Shown piece by piece: positions 29,854-37,887 of a DNA stretch of 64,000 nt (the stretch's first letter is position 1; each line of letters opens with the position of its first letter). The notes under the pieces are model-generated. The model ran no database searches. It was not told the origin of the DNA and saw nothing but the letters and a program-made list of their open reading frames with translations. Source of the DNA: Sulfurospirillum oryzae (GTDB lineage Bacteria; Campylobacterota; Campylobacteria; Campylobacterales; Sulfurospirillaceae); assembly GCF_025770725.1 (NCBI RefSeq), contig NZ_JANZKZ010000002.1, forward strand, positions 434,001 to 498,000. Reading direction: 5' to 3'. The position numbers were made by a program, and so were the translations under genes.

Positions 29854-30212
29854 TGCAACCTTTAGATGAAACAGCCGTTTTCAAACGCTTTGAGAAGCCA
29901 TCTTCTCGTGCCTTTTTTTTTCTGTTCTACACCACCCACTGCGCGCAATGTAAAATCGCCAATGCAAGAATAGAACGCGTCATGCAAAACGGCACATTTG
30001 AAGTCGATTTTTTCAAATGTAATCTGGATGAAGCGCCCAAAGTAAGTGAGCATTTTGGCATTCGCTCTGTGCCCGTGTGCATGACCTACAACCAAAAAGG
30101 CGAGCAACAAAGGGTCGAATACGCTCTCAAATCTGAAGCGGTTTATGAGAGTATGGTACTGAGTGTGAATACGCGAAAAGGTGATCCAAAATTGCGGTTA
30201 CTTGGGTTTTAG
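29850..30212 (+). CDS. Thioredoxin-like protein
   Basis: A 120-residue cytoplasmic thioredoxin fold with a CxxC in THCAQCK (Cys-Ala-Gln-Cys, unlike canonical CGPC), FFKCNLDEAPKVSEHFGIRSVPV with the cis-Pro loop, and no signal peptide. It overlaps bioV by 4 nt and closes the aroB operon. The atypical active site means a thiol-disulfide role in general is supported, but not the specific partner. Confidence 0.82.
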   Translation: MMQPLDETAVFKRFEKPSSRAFFFLFYTTHCAQCKIANARIERVMQNGTFEVDFFKCNLDEAPKVSEHFGIRSVPVCMTYNQKGEQQRVEYALKSEAVYESMVLSVNTRKGDPKLRLLGF

Positions 30213-30361
30213 AGGTTTTATATGTAAAAAAAGGTAAAAGTTTATCTTTGCTTCACTTTTCATTAGATTATTTTATATAGACCAAATGTTCGTTAAATAA
30301 ATAGTTATATTAAACAGTAGTAGCAAAAAATAAGATAGTTAAATATTATAATAGGAGGTGA

Positions 30362-30391
30362 ATGATGATTGTAGGTAGGAATAAGATATAA
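30362..30391 (+). CDS. Possible 9-residue leader ORF with near-perfect Shine-Dalgarno
   Basis: ATGATG preceded at once by TAGGAGGTGA opens a frame of nine codons (Met-Met-Ile-Val-Gly-Arg-Asn-Lys-Ile) then TAA, 80 nt before the TipAS gene. The Shine-Dalgarno is far stronger than those of neighbouring genes. It could be a regulatory leader peptide or the remnant of a broken gene. Confidence 0.3.
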   Translation: MMIVGRNKI

Positions 30392-30471
30392 ATCTTATGT
30401 TTAAGACAGTCTTTGTAGATGTATAAGACATCAATATTAAATTTTATTGACATAAATAAGGTACAAAAATT

Positions 30472-30852
30472 ATGATTAAAAATGCAAGTGAAGAGTATTT
30501 AAACTCTTGTCGAGAAGCTCTTCAAGAAGAACAAAACAAAAGTCTTTCCAAAACAAATAATTGGGAACATGTTGATAGAGCTAAAGTACATAGTAAATGG
30601 GATCTTTTGTATAAAGAAATTGCCCAACATATAGACAATACGAAGCCAGATGATATAAAAATTCAAGAATTGATTGCTAAGCATTATGCTATAGCATGCC
30701 AGTTTTATATACCAACAAAAAAAGCTTATATTGCAATGGGTTTATTTTATGAAGATAACCAAGATATGAAAAATTATCATAATGCTTATCATCCTAAAAT
30801 GGCTGAGTTTTTGGGTAATGCGATGTACTTCTATGCAAAAGCTAATTTATAA
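30472..30852 (+). CDS. Stand-alone TipAS antibiotic-recognition domain protein
   Basis: A 126-residue helical protein matching the C-terminal TipAS domain of MerR-family drug-responsive regulators: HYAIACQFYIPTKKAYIAMGLFYEDNQDMKNYHNAYHPKMAEFLGNAMYFYA follows the family pattern. No DNA-binding HTH is attached. Such solo domains may sequester thiopeptide-like ligands. The gene sits in markedly AT-rich DNA between well-packed operons, suggesting later insertion, and is followed by its own terminator. Confidence 0.75.
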   Translation: MIKNASEEYLNSCREALQEEQNKSLSKTNNWEHVDRAKVHSKWDLLYKEIAQHIDNTKPDDIKIQELIAKHYAIACQFYIPTKKAYIAMGLFYEDNQDMKNYHNAYHPKMAEFLGNAMYFYAKANL

Positions 30853-30948
30853 AAAAGATAAGCTTTATAAAGCGTTATAAGTGCTTAATATAACGAAATA
30901 AAGGAGATAGTCCACTTTAAAAATCTTTAAATAAAGGGAAGAATATAA

Positions 30949-30984
30949 AAAGTAGCCTGACAATTAAAAGTGACAGGCTACTTT
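30949..30984 (+). terminator. Rho-independent terminator after the TipAS gene
   Basis: AAAGTAGCCTG and CAGGCTACTTT form an 11-bp stem around a 14-nt loop; an AT-rich tail with several T-runs follows. It is 97 nt after the stop codon. Confidence 0.7.
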
Positions 30985-31015
30985 AAATAATTTCTATTTT
31001 TCTCCATCCAATTTT

Positions 31016-31049
31016 TTTACATGTAAAGCTATTCTCTACTTGCTATAAT
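31016..31049 (+). promoter_or_regulatory. glsA promoter region with extended -10 and an iterated palindrome
   Basis: TGCTATAAT at 31041-31049 is an extended -10. No good -35 is present; instead the palindrome TTTACATGTAAA (31016-31027) occupies that position, so it may overlap RNA polymerase contacts. Confidence 0.5.
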
Positions 31050-31079
31050 GGTACATTTTAAAAAGTAAGGGCAAATGTG

Positions 31080-31997
31080 ATGTTAGATTATCAAGCGATT
31101 CTTGACGAAATTTTGCATGAGATTACGCCTTATTTGGGCGAGGGGAGTGTGGCTTCGTACATTCCAGAGCTTGCACGTGTTGAGCCAAACTCTTTTGCGA
31201 TGTCGCTTATGTGCGTTGATGGAAGAGAGTTTCATGTAGGCACACACGAAAAACGCTTTTCAATTCAGAGTATTTCCAAGCTTTTTACACTCACTTTAGC
31301 GATGCGACTTGCTAATGATTCGCTTTGGGAGCGCATCGGCAAAGAGCCCTCTGGCACATCTTTTAACTCACTCATTCAGCTCGAATACGAAAATGGCATC
31401 CCACGAAATCCTTTTATTAACGCAGGTGCCCTTGTTGTCACCGATGTGATTTTAAGTCACCTTCAAGACGCACACCAGAGTGTTTTGGAGCTTATGCGTA
31501 CACTGAGTGCTAAAGACGACATCAATTTTGATTTTAGTGTCGCAAAATCTGAAGCGCAAACAGGTTTTCGTAACCACGCTATGGCAAATTTTCTCAAAAG
31601 CTTTAACAACTTAGACCACGATCCAGCGCGTGTTCTGAACGCTTACTTTCATCACTGTTCCATCGCTATGAGTACGCAAGAGTTAGCCGCATCAGGACTA
31701 TTTTTAGCCAATGGCGGCAAACAGCTGTGGATAGATGAGCCTATCTTAAATGCACGCCAAACTAAGCGCATCAATGCCTTGATGTTGACATGCGGAACAT
31801 ACGACTCAGTGGGGGATTTTGCTTATCGTGTAGGATTGCCCGCCAAAAGTGGGGTAGGTGGGGGCATTTTAGCCACACTTCCTGGGAAATTTAGCCTTTG
31901 TGTCTGGTCACCACGTCTCAATGAAAAAGGAAACTCCTTTGCAGGCACGAAAGCGCTAGAGCTTTTTACAACCAAAACCAAACTCTCTATTTTTTAG
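31080..31997 (+). CDS. glsA: Glutaminase GlsA
   Basis: Hydrolyses glutamine to glutamate and ammonia. The 305-residue serine-dependent beta-lactamase-like fold shows the SxxK nucleophile motif in FSIQSISKLF, NPFINAGA, and GVGGGILATLPGKFSLCVWSP. Two overlapping starts exist, GTG 31077 and ATG 31080, after TAAGGGC; the ATG is preferred. Followed by def after 9 nt. Confidence 0.94.
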   Translation: MLDYQAILDEILHEITPYLGEGSVASYIPELARVEPNSFAMSLMCVDGREFHVGTHEKRFSIQSISKLFTLTLAMRLANDSLWERIGKEPSGTSFNSLIQLEYENGIPRNPFINAGALVVTDVILSHLQDAHQSVLELMRTLSAKDDINFDFSVAKSEAQTGFRNHAMANFLKSFNNLDHDPARVLNAYFHHCSIAMSTQELAASGLFLANGGKQLWIDEPILNARQTKRINALMLTCGTYDSVGDFAYRVGLPAKSGVGGGILATLPGKFSLCVWSPRLNEKGNSFAGTKALELFTTKTKLSIF

Positions 31998-32006
31998 GAG
32001 CAATCC

Positions 32007-32555
32007 ATGTCCCAACGCTTAGAAATCTCACAACTAGGTTCACCCATCATTCGCACTGTCGCGAAAAAAGTCATAGGTATTCGTTCGCCTGAAATTCAAA
32101 CGCTGATTGACGATCTGATCTTTACATGTAAAGAGTCTAAAGGTATGGGTATTGCCGCTCCACAAGTTGGATACTCTTTGAGCATTCTCATTATGGCTTC
32201 AGCTCCAAATCAACGCTATCCTTTTGCTCCGCTAATGGAGCCAACCGCACTTATCAACCCAAGAGTCATTGATTATTCTGAAGAGCAAGTAAAAGACTGG
32301 GAAGGGTGTTTGAGTCTTCCCGGTATCAGGGCGCTTGTACCACGACACACAACGATTGAAGTGATGTACTTGGATAGAGAGGGTAAAGAGCAAACCGTCA
32401 TCTTTAGAGACTTTCTTGCACGTCTTTTCCAACATGAGTATGACCATCTTATCGGCAAAGTGTTTATCGACAGAGTCGAGAGCACAAAAGATATTATTAC
32501 GGAAAAAGAGTACCAACGCATCATGAAAGAGAAGGAAGAGATTCAAATACTCTAA
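32007..32555 (+). CDS. def: Peptide deformylase
   Basis: Removes the N-formyl group from nascent proteins. The 182 residues have all three motifs: GMGIAAPQVG, WEGCLSLPG with the metal-ligand Cys, and the metal site QHEYDHLIGK (HExxH). It is somewhat divergent from the canonical essential copy (e.g. long C-terminal helix) and could be a second deformylase; no fmt gene is adjacent. Contains a palindrome at 32121-32132, read Phe-Thr-Cys-Lys. Confidence 0.93.
   Translation: MSQRLEISQLGSPIIRTVAKKVIGIRSPEIQTLIDDLIFTCKESKGMGIAAPQVGYSLSILIMASAPNQRYPFAPLMEPTALINPRVIDYSEEQVKDWEGCLSLPGIRALVPRHTTIEVMYLDREGKEQTVIFRDFLARLFQHEYDHLIGKVFIDRVESTKDIITEKEYQRIMKEKEEIQIL
32121..32132. repeat. Iterated palindrome TTTACATGTAAA, inside def
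   Basis: Perfect 12-mer (14-bp symmetric with flanking C/G), encoding Phe-Thr-Cys-Lys just before the first catalytic motif. Confidence 0.9.
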
Positions 32556-32556
32556 G

Positions 32557-33618
32557 TTAACCTACATTCTTTACATGTAAAGACAACCACGTTTTAGGGC
32601 TTACACCATACCACTTCTTAAAAGCCCTTAAAAAGGGGCTTGGTTCAGCATAACCCAGATAGGAAGCAATCGTAGGCGTATCAAGTCCTTTTTGTAAATA
32701 ATGTACTACTAATTTCTGACGTACTTCGCCTAAGAGCAATACAAAACTACTTCCTTCCTTTTTGAGTTTTTTTTGAAGTGTTCTAGGATGTATGCCCACT
32801 TTGTGTGCAACACTTTCTAGTGAGACATCAAGCTCACCTATGGCAATGAGTATGTAGCCTAAGACTTGATCCTTGAGGCTTCCATGCACGCTCATGCCTA
32901 AGCTTTGCTCCGCCTCTTTTTCAAAAACACTGAGCAGATAAGGATTGTCATAACTTGTTCTCATCTCCAGTTGTGCTTTGTCGAAGAAAAGGGCGTTTTC
33001 AACCTCATCAAAAAGAATCGTCTCGCCAAATATGTTCTGATACGCTTTTACATGTAAAGGTTTCGTGTGCCTAAATGTCGTCTGTTTAGGGAAAATTGGC
33101 TGAGGAATAATTTTGTTAATAAGGTGCAAAAGCGCACTTAGATGAATCTCTGCACTATACTTTTCAAGATGTGTTACTTCATTCTCTTTGTGAATGAGTA
33201 AACTCAGTTTATAGTTTTCCTTTTCAGTGACAAAGAGAGGTTTGAGTGTTTTACCAATGAGCGGATAGTAGCGACACAGTTTGATAATCGCCTCTTCAAC
33301 ATTACGTGAATGGAGCATCAAATAGCCCAAAATTCCTAAATTATTAGGGCTTACAGCCTCAGCAAACTTAAAAAGGAGACCATCATCACCAGAGATCGTA
33401 ATGGCTTCTTCGATCAGTTCATTGACATACGATGCTCTCACCTTTACACCTTTAACGTGTAAAGTCTGCATCGTCATATCGCGAGCATTCATAAACGTCG
33501 TCGCATCAAACGCATAGTGTTTGGTTAGAAATGAGAGGATAAATAAAAATGCCTCCGCAGGGGCTTGTTTAACTGTGTCTAGTCGCAAAATGTCATACCT
33601 TGAGTCGTAAAATGTCAC
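32557..33618 (-). CDS. AraC-family transcriptional regulator (Arabinose_bd/OruR-type N-terminal domain)
   Basis: A 353-residue regulator with an N-terminal ligand-binding-like domain (AVSPNNLGILGYLMLHSRNVEEAIIKLCRYYPLIG) and C-terminal double HTH (VAHKVGIHPRTLQKKLKKEGSSF, TPTIASYLGYAEPSPFLRAFKKWYGVSPKTW). Target unknown; divergent from hemJ and convergent to def with a 1-nt gap. Its last residues, Leu-His-Val-Lys-Asn-Val-Gly, come from the palindrome at 32570-32581, and another (33047-33058) is in mid-gene, so motif gain may have reshaped the C-terminus. Confidence 0.88.
   Translation of the reverse strand: MTFYDSRYDILRLDTVKQAPAEAFLFILSFLTKHYAFDATTFMNARDMTMQTLHVKGVKVRASYVNELIEEAITISGDDGLLFKFAEAVSPNNLGILGYLMLHSRNVEEAIIKLCRYYPLIGKTLKPLFVTEKENYKLSLLIHKENEVTHLEKYSAEIHLSALLHLINKIIPQPIFPKQTTFRHTKPLHVKAYQNIFGETILFDEVENALFFDKAQLEMRTSYDNPYLLSVFEKEAEQSLGMSVHGSLKDQVLGYILIAIGELDVSLESVAHKVGIHPRTLQKKLKKEGSSFVLLLGEVRQKLVVHYLQKGLDTPTIASYLGYAEPSPFLRAFKKWYGVSPKTWLSLHVKNVG
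32570..32581. repeat. Iterated palindrome at the convergent def/AraC gene ends
   Basis: Perfect 12-mer, 15 nt beyond the def stop and inside the last codons of the AraC gene; a hairpin here could end def transcription. Confidence 0.85.
33047..33058. repeat. Iterated palindrome TTTACATGTAAA, inside the AraC gene
   Basis: Perfect 12-mer read Leu-His-Val-Lys on the reverse strand. Confidence 0.9.
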
Positions 33619-33679
33619 TAAGAATTTCTAGGCAGATTATATACTAACGAGCATTAACCCCGCTTATTAAGGAAGCCAA

Positions 33680-34108
33680 ATGAACACTTACAGCCTAGTA
33701 CTCGCATTTCACGTTATCTCCATTGCGACATGGATGATAATGCTTGTGTATTTGCCCAAACTCTTTGTCTATCACATTAATGCGCCACATAATGCACAAG
33801 TGGTCATTGTACTGCAAGAGAAAAGCCTTTTCAAAGTCGGCACAGTCGCTATGATCTTTTCGATCAAATTTGGGCTCATTTTACTCTACCTCAATCCTCA
33901 TCTTTTAAACAGTGGTAGCTGGTTACATGTAAAGTTTTTTCTTGTTGCTCTTATGGTGATTTATCACTTTACATGTAAAAAATTCATCATTCAATTATCG
34001 AAAAATAGAATAGTACTACAGAACCTTTTGTTTTTTAAAATCTTTAGAATTATTCCCGAGATTACGACTTCGATCATTATTCTTCTTACGATTATCAAGC
34101 CACTTTAA
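33680..34108 (+). CDS. hemJ: HemJ-family protoporphyrinogen IX oxidase
   Basis: A 142-residue four-helix membrane protein with the family pattern AFHVISIATWMIMLVYLPKLFVYH at the N-terminus and HVKFFLVALMVIYH in the third helix; conserved His and Lys match HemJ, the oxidase that replaces HemG/HemY in Campylobacterota. It completes haem synthesis together with hemC and hemA found at 52-58 kb. Two palindrome copies, a core at 33923-33932 and a full 12-mer at 33968-33979, lie 45 nt apart in the coding sequence. Confidence 0.85.
   Translation: MNTYSLVLAFHVISIATWMIMLVYLPKLFVYHINAPHNAQVVIVLQEKSLFKVGTVAMIFSIKFGLILLYLNPHLLNSGSWLHVKFFLVALMVIYHFTCKKFIIQLSKNRIVLQNLLFFKIFRIIPEITTSIIILLTIIKPL
33968..33979. 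repeat. Iterated palindrome TTTACATGTAAA, inside hemJ
   Basis: Perfect 12-mer read Phe-Thr-Cys-Lys; the core copy at 33923-33932 just upstream is read Leu-His-Val-Lys, so both permitted frames are used within 15 codons. Confidence 0.9.
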
Positions 34109-34158
34109 TGCTAAAAAGAGTGGTATTCAACTTTTAACTTTTTTAGGAAATAGCGGCT

Positions 34159-36228
34159 TTAGGATGACAATTCTTCTAATAATTTCTCAATAAAAAATGG
34201 CTTTTGAATACCATAGCCTTGCCCATAATCGATATTCATTGTTTTAAGTACATCTAAAATCGCCTCATTTTCAACATATTCAGCAACGGTTTTAAGATGA
34301 AGAAGTGTTGAAATCTGAGCGATAGACTCCACCATGACTTTATCGATAGGATCTTCTAAAATACTACGAACGAAACTGCCATCAATTTTAAGATAATCCA
34401 CCCTAAAGTTTTTCAAATAAGCAAACGATGAAAGACCTGTTCCAAAATCATCTAACGAAAACTTACAACCAAGGGCTTTAAAATGGTTAATAAACTGGGT
34501 CACGCGCTTAAAATTGGACATCGCTGATGTCTCGGTAATCTCAAAAATAATCTTATGCCCATCGGTATGGTACTTATCAAAAAGCGCTTCAACGTGCCCT
34601 TCAAAATCGTCTTTCATCAAGGACTGCCCTGAAAGATTGATCGCAAAAGTGATGGAGGCGAGCGTTTTATTGTCACGCAACAATCTAAACAATGTCTCAA
34701 TGACCCACAAGTCAATTTTAGGCATCAAAGAGTAGCGCGCTGCTGAGGGCAAGAACGAGTCAGGGTAAAAAACATCTCCCTCATCATTTTTCATTCGAAT
34801 CAATACTTCATAATGATCGTCCTCACCTTTTAAACTTTGAATCTTTTGTATGTAGAGCACAAATAAATTGTGATTGATCGCATCGTATATCTTTGAAATC
34901 CAGTCCATTTCATGGTGCAAACGCACAAACGATTCGCTTTTGGCATCCATAATGTGAAGATTGTTGACACCATTTTCTTTGGCAATGTAACACGCCGTAT
35001 CTGAAAGGCTCAAAAGCTCTAATGCCGTACCAATCAAGCCATCAATCATCACAATACCAATGCTCACACCAACTTTATAGCGTTTATTTGTCCATGTAAA
35101 GTTAAATTTTTCGACATTAATGATAATTTCCCGTGCTTTGATTTGCGCACAGGCAAGATCACAATTGCGTAGAACAATGCCAAATTCATCCCCGCCAAAC
35201 CTTGCTAATAAATCATTTTCCCCGATACTCGACTCAAACAAAGAAGCAATCTGTTGCAACAAGGTATCACCTGCTAAATGCCCAACACTGTCATTGATCA
35301 CTTTGAATTTATCCAAATCTAAAAAGAGAAGGGCATGCGTTGTCCCTTTTTCACGTACTTCGTTAATACTCTCTTCGATTTTTTGCTCGAACATTCTGCG
35401 ATTGAAAAGCCCAGTGAGGCTATCATGTTGCGCGAGCCATTTGGTTTTCATCTCACGCTCAAGCAACTCTGCTATATAAGATTTTATGGAGGTTATCATG
35501 ACACGAAACGCTCTAGAGACTTTAGCAACTTCATCATTACCTTCAACGACAGGCAGAGTAATATCAAACTTTTGATCGGCTATGCTGGAGGCAACATCGG
35601 CTATTTCATTGAGATTTTCCGTTGTTGAGCGAATGGAAAACCATGCAAACAGTGCGCCTGTAAAAATGGCAAGAAAAATATAAAAAAGCCCCTTGTTCGT
35701 AATGACAGACAACTCATCTTCAAGGCTTTGACTGTTTAAAATGATACGTGCATAGCCAATCGTTGTATTCTTTACTTTGATACAATGCGCAGAGTCTATC
35801 AATGTTGTATGTCTGATTTGCGCGGTATCGTCTTGAGTGCTATTATTTGCCATTTCAAGCAATTTAACACTTTTATCATCATCTAATGTTTGATTGAAAT
35901 AACTTTTATCGGTACTGGCTTTAACTTTTCCACGTGCATCAAGCAAAAATACCATGTAGATATTTTTGTTTTCGCGAAAACTATGCAACAGTTCATCAAG
36001 GGCAATAAGATCGTTGTTGAGCAGAGGTGTTGCAGCATTAATGGCAAGAAGCGTTGCAAACTCCCTACCTTGATTTTCAAGCTGTTTTTCCATAAATTCC
36101 GACTGTCTTTCCACGAGATCATAGACAACAAAACCCATAAGGACAGCATGAATCAAAATGACATTGGTAATGAGTTTATGCTTGATAGAACCATAAAAGA
36201 AGTGAACGATTTTTTTTATAATATTCAT
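34159..36228 (-). CDS. Membrane GGDEF/EAL c-di-GMP turnover protein
   Basis: A 689-residue bifunctional signalling protein: N-terminal membrane helix (about 18-38), periplasmic sensor, second helix near 185-205, HAMP, a GGDEF domain with intact RFGGDEF (about 342-347), and an EAL domain whose signature reads YEVLIRM (about 472) but retains the Glu, NLSGQSL, ITETSAM, LDDFGTG and LKIDGSF. Both cyclase and phosphodiesterase activities are plausible. It overlaps the upstream periplasmic binding protein gene by 4 nt (ATGA), so the two form a sensor pair. Confidence 0.9.
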   Translation of the reverse strand: MNIIKKIVHFFYGSIKHKLITNVILIHAVLMGFVVYDLVERQSEFMEKQLENQGREFATLLAINAATPLLNNDLIALDELLHSFRENKNIYMVFLLDARGKVKASTDKSYFNQTLDDDKSVKLLEMANNSTQDDTAQIRHTTLIDSAHCIKVKNTTIGYARIILNSQSLEDELSVITNKGLFYIFLAIFTGALFAWFSIRSTTENLNEIADVASSIADQKFDITLPVVEGNDEVAKVSRAFRVMITSIKSYIAELLEREMKTKWLAQHDSLTGLFNRRMFEQKIEESINEVREKGTTHALLFLDLDKFKVINDSVGHLAGDTLLQQIASLFESSIGENDLLARFGGDEFGIVLRNCDLACAQIKAREIIINVEKFNFTWTNKRYKVGVSIGIVMIDGLIGTALELLSLSDTACYIAKENGVNNLHIMDAKSESFVRLHHEMDWISKIYDAINHNLFVLYIQKIQSLKGEDDHYEVLIRMKNDEGDVFYPDSFLPSAARYSLMPKIDLWVIETLFRLLRDNKTLASITFAINLSGQSLMKDDFEGHVEALFDKYHTDGHKIIFEITETSAMSNFKRVTQFINHFKALGCKFSLDDFGTGLSSFAYLKNFRVDYLKIDGSFVRSILEDPIDKVMVESIAQISTLLHLKTVAEYVENEAILDVLKTMNIDYGQGYGIQKPFFIEKLLEELSS

Positions 36229-37124
36229 TTAGGAAGTCCTATCTCTTTATCGTATTGCTCTAAAAATTGTACGACTTTATCGTATGTTTCATTACTGGCT
36301 AATTCAAATCCAGAAAAACCAGCGTCGTGAAGTAGTTTTTTCCCCTCGTTATGCGTATCAAGTGTAGCAAGTAAAATAGCTATGCGTTCGGCTAAAAAGA
36401 GAGGAACTCGTTCATGCACAATAAAACCATTATTGACAAGTATTTCAGTTTCCCATACGACTTCCATCTCTTGGGCTTTTTGAGCGTTTTGTTTACACCA
36501 ATCCTCATACGAAGTAGGCCAAGTCGCTCCTACTATGGTGTCACCACTATACGCATTCATAATAGATGAAAATTGCGAGCCCACATAAACTTTTTTAATA
36601 TCTTTATCAATATCTAAACCATGTGTTTTTAAAAAATAAAGCGGCATCATGGCAGCGGCGAGGGCAGTTGGAGCTGGAAAGCTTATTTTTTGATTTTTAA
36701 GTTGTTCAAACGTACGCAAATGCGAACTTTTACGGGCTACAAAAATACCTTTAAATGCAGAATCTGGCTTCATTTTAGCAATGACATGGTATCCATAATT
36801 AAAACTTGTAACTGTTTGATAGGGATTGGGAAGCGAAAAGTCAAAGACGCGTGCTTGAAGCTTTTGATTGTACTGTGCATAATTTTCGGAAGTTTCTAAA
36901 ACAAAAAGTGTATTGGGAATATTTTTTTCTAAATAATCCAAAATAGGGCGATAGGAAAGAAACATTTGCTGGGTATTGATATAAGGATGTATTCCAACAA
37001 TATAAATATTAGAGGCGATCTCTTTTGATGTTGGTCGATACAATGCTTCTTTAGCAAAAATTTCGCATTTTGAAAAAAGCAATATGACGCTTAAAAAAGC
37101 GTAAAGAACTGTTTTCACATTCAT
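36225..37124 (-). CDS. Periplasmic PhnD-type substrate-binding protein, partner of the GGDEF/EAL protein
   Basis: A 299-residue exported protein with signal peptide MNVKTVLYAFLSVILLFSKCEIFA and a PhnD-like type 2 periplasmic binding fold (GIHPYINTQQMFLSYRPILDYLEK, FDFSLPNPYQTV, VGATWPTSYEDW). No ABC permease or ATPase is nearby; the gene overlaps the GGDEF/EAL gene, so it probably delivers ligand information to that protein's periplasmic domain rather than transporting. Confidence 0.85.
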   Translation of the reverse strand: MNVKTVLYAFLSVILLFSKCEIFAKEALYRPTSKEIASNIYIVGIHPYINTQQMFLSYRPILDYLEKNIPNTLFVLETSENYAQYNQKLQARVFDFSLPNPYQTVTSFNYGYHVIAKMKPDSAFKGIFVARKSSHLRTFEQLKNQKISFPAPTALAAAMMPLYFLKTHGLDIDKDIKKVYVGSQFSSIMNAYSGDTIVGATWPTSYEDWCKQNAQKAQEMEVVWETEILVNNGFIVHERVPLFLAERIAILLATLDTHNEGKKLLHDAGFSGFELASNETYDKVVQFLEQYDKEIGLPK

Positions 37125-37201
37125 CCTTGTATCGCTTTAGAACATTTTCTTATTATATACAAAATTTGTGTGTTAATCCGTTAATTTATCGCTTAAAGTC
37201 A

Positions 37202-37230
37202 TTGACATGTGTCACAAAATGTAGTACTAT
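37202..37230 (+). promoter_or_regulatory. Strong sigma-70 promoter of the tetR-efflux operon
   Basis: Consensus TTGACA (37202-37207), 17-nt spacer, TACTAT (37225-37230). A dyad TGACA-TG-TGTCA (37203-37214) overlaps the -35. Confidence 0.75.
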
Positions 37231-37241
37231 TTCACAAAATG

Positions 37242-37258
37242 AATGACCGTCAGTCATT
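37242..37258. promoter_or_regulatory. TetR-type operator AATGAC-CGTCA-GTCATT
   Basis: Perfect 6-bp half-sites around 5 nt, placed from about 12 nt after the -10, i.e. over the transcription start region and before the tetR ATG. Typical for autorepression of a TetR-led efflux operon. Confidence 0.7.
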
Positions 37259-37272
37259 TAAAAAGGTGCGCT

Positions 37273-37887
37273 ATGGCAAGAATTATTGATAAGGAAGAGA
37301 AACGGTGCGACATTGCACGTGCATCTATTGAGCTTTTTTGCGACAAAGGTATTCAGCAAACAAGCATTGATGAGATTGCAAAGAGTGCAGGAGTCGCCAA
37401 AGGAACGGTCTATCTCTACTTTAAAAACAAAGAAGAGATTATCTTTACAATTTGGGATATTATCGCTCAAAATCATCGTGATACCTTTCAAAAACGCGTC
37501 AAAGAAGAGATGAGTGCTAAAGAGAAAATTTTAGACTTCTATAACTTTAGTGAGTGTGATAAAGAAGAAAACAAAGAGCAGATTCTAAAACTCTATCAAC
37601 ACTTTGTAAGCTCCATGCTTATCGATAAAACAGGGCTTTATACAGCCTATTTTGAGAGTTTTTTTCAAGAAGATTATGATTTTATTACCAATACTTTAAA
37701 AGAGGGTATGGCAAAAGGTGAGTTCTATGTCGACAATATAGATATACTGGCCTATACCATCATCATGCTCCTCAAAGGTGCTTTAGTCAGAGCAAAAGCC
37801 AGTAACATGGACTTCTATGAAGCCCAAAATACACTTACGCAACATATTAAGTATCTACTCGATCAATGTACAAGGACGGAACCATGA
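37273..37887 (+). CDS. TetR/AcrR-family repressor of the efflux operon
   Basis: N-terminal HTH at about residues 12-55 (FCDKGIQQTSIDEIAKSAGVAKGTVYLYFKNKEEI) and a helical ligand-binding C-terminal domain. The frame could start at 37243, but that ATG lies inside the operator palindrome; the ATG 37273 preceded by AAAAAGG is preferred, giving 204 residues. It heads tetR-OMF-MFP-RND with a 4-nt overlap to the next gene and probably represses the operon until a toxic ligand binds. Confidence 0.92.
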   Translation: MARIIDKEEKRCDIARASIELFCDKGIQQTSIDEIAKSAGVAKGTVYLYFKNKEEIIFTIWDIIAQNHRDTFQKRVKEEMSAKEKILDFYNFSECDKEENKEQILKLYQHFVSSMLIDKTGLYTAYFESFFQEDYDFITNTLKEGMAKGEFYVDNIDILAYTIIMLLKGALVRAKASNMDFYEAQNTLTQHIKYLLDQCTRTEP

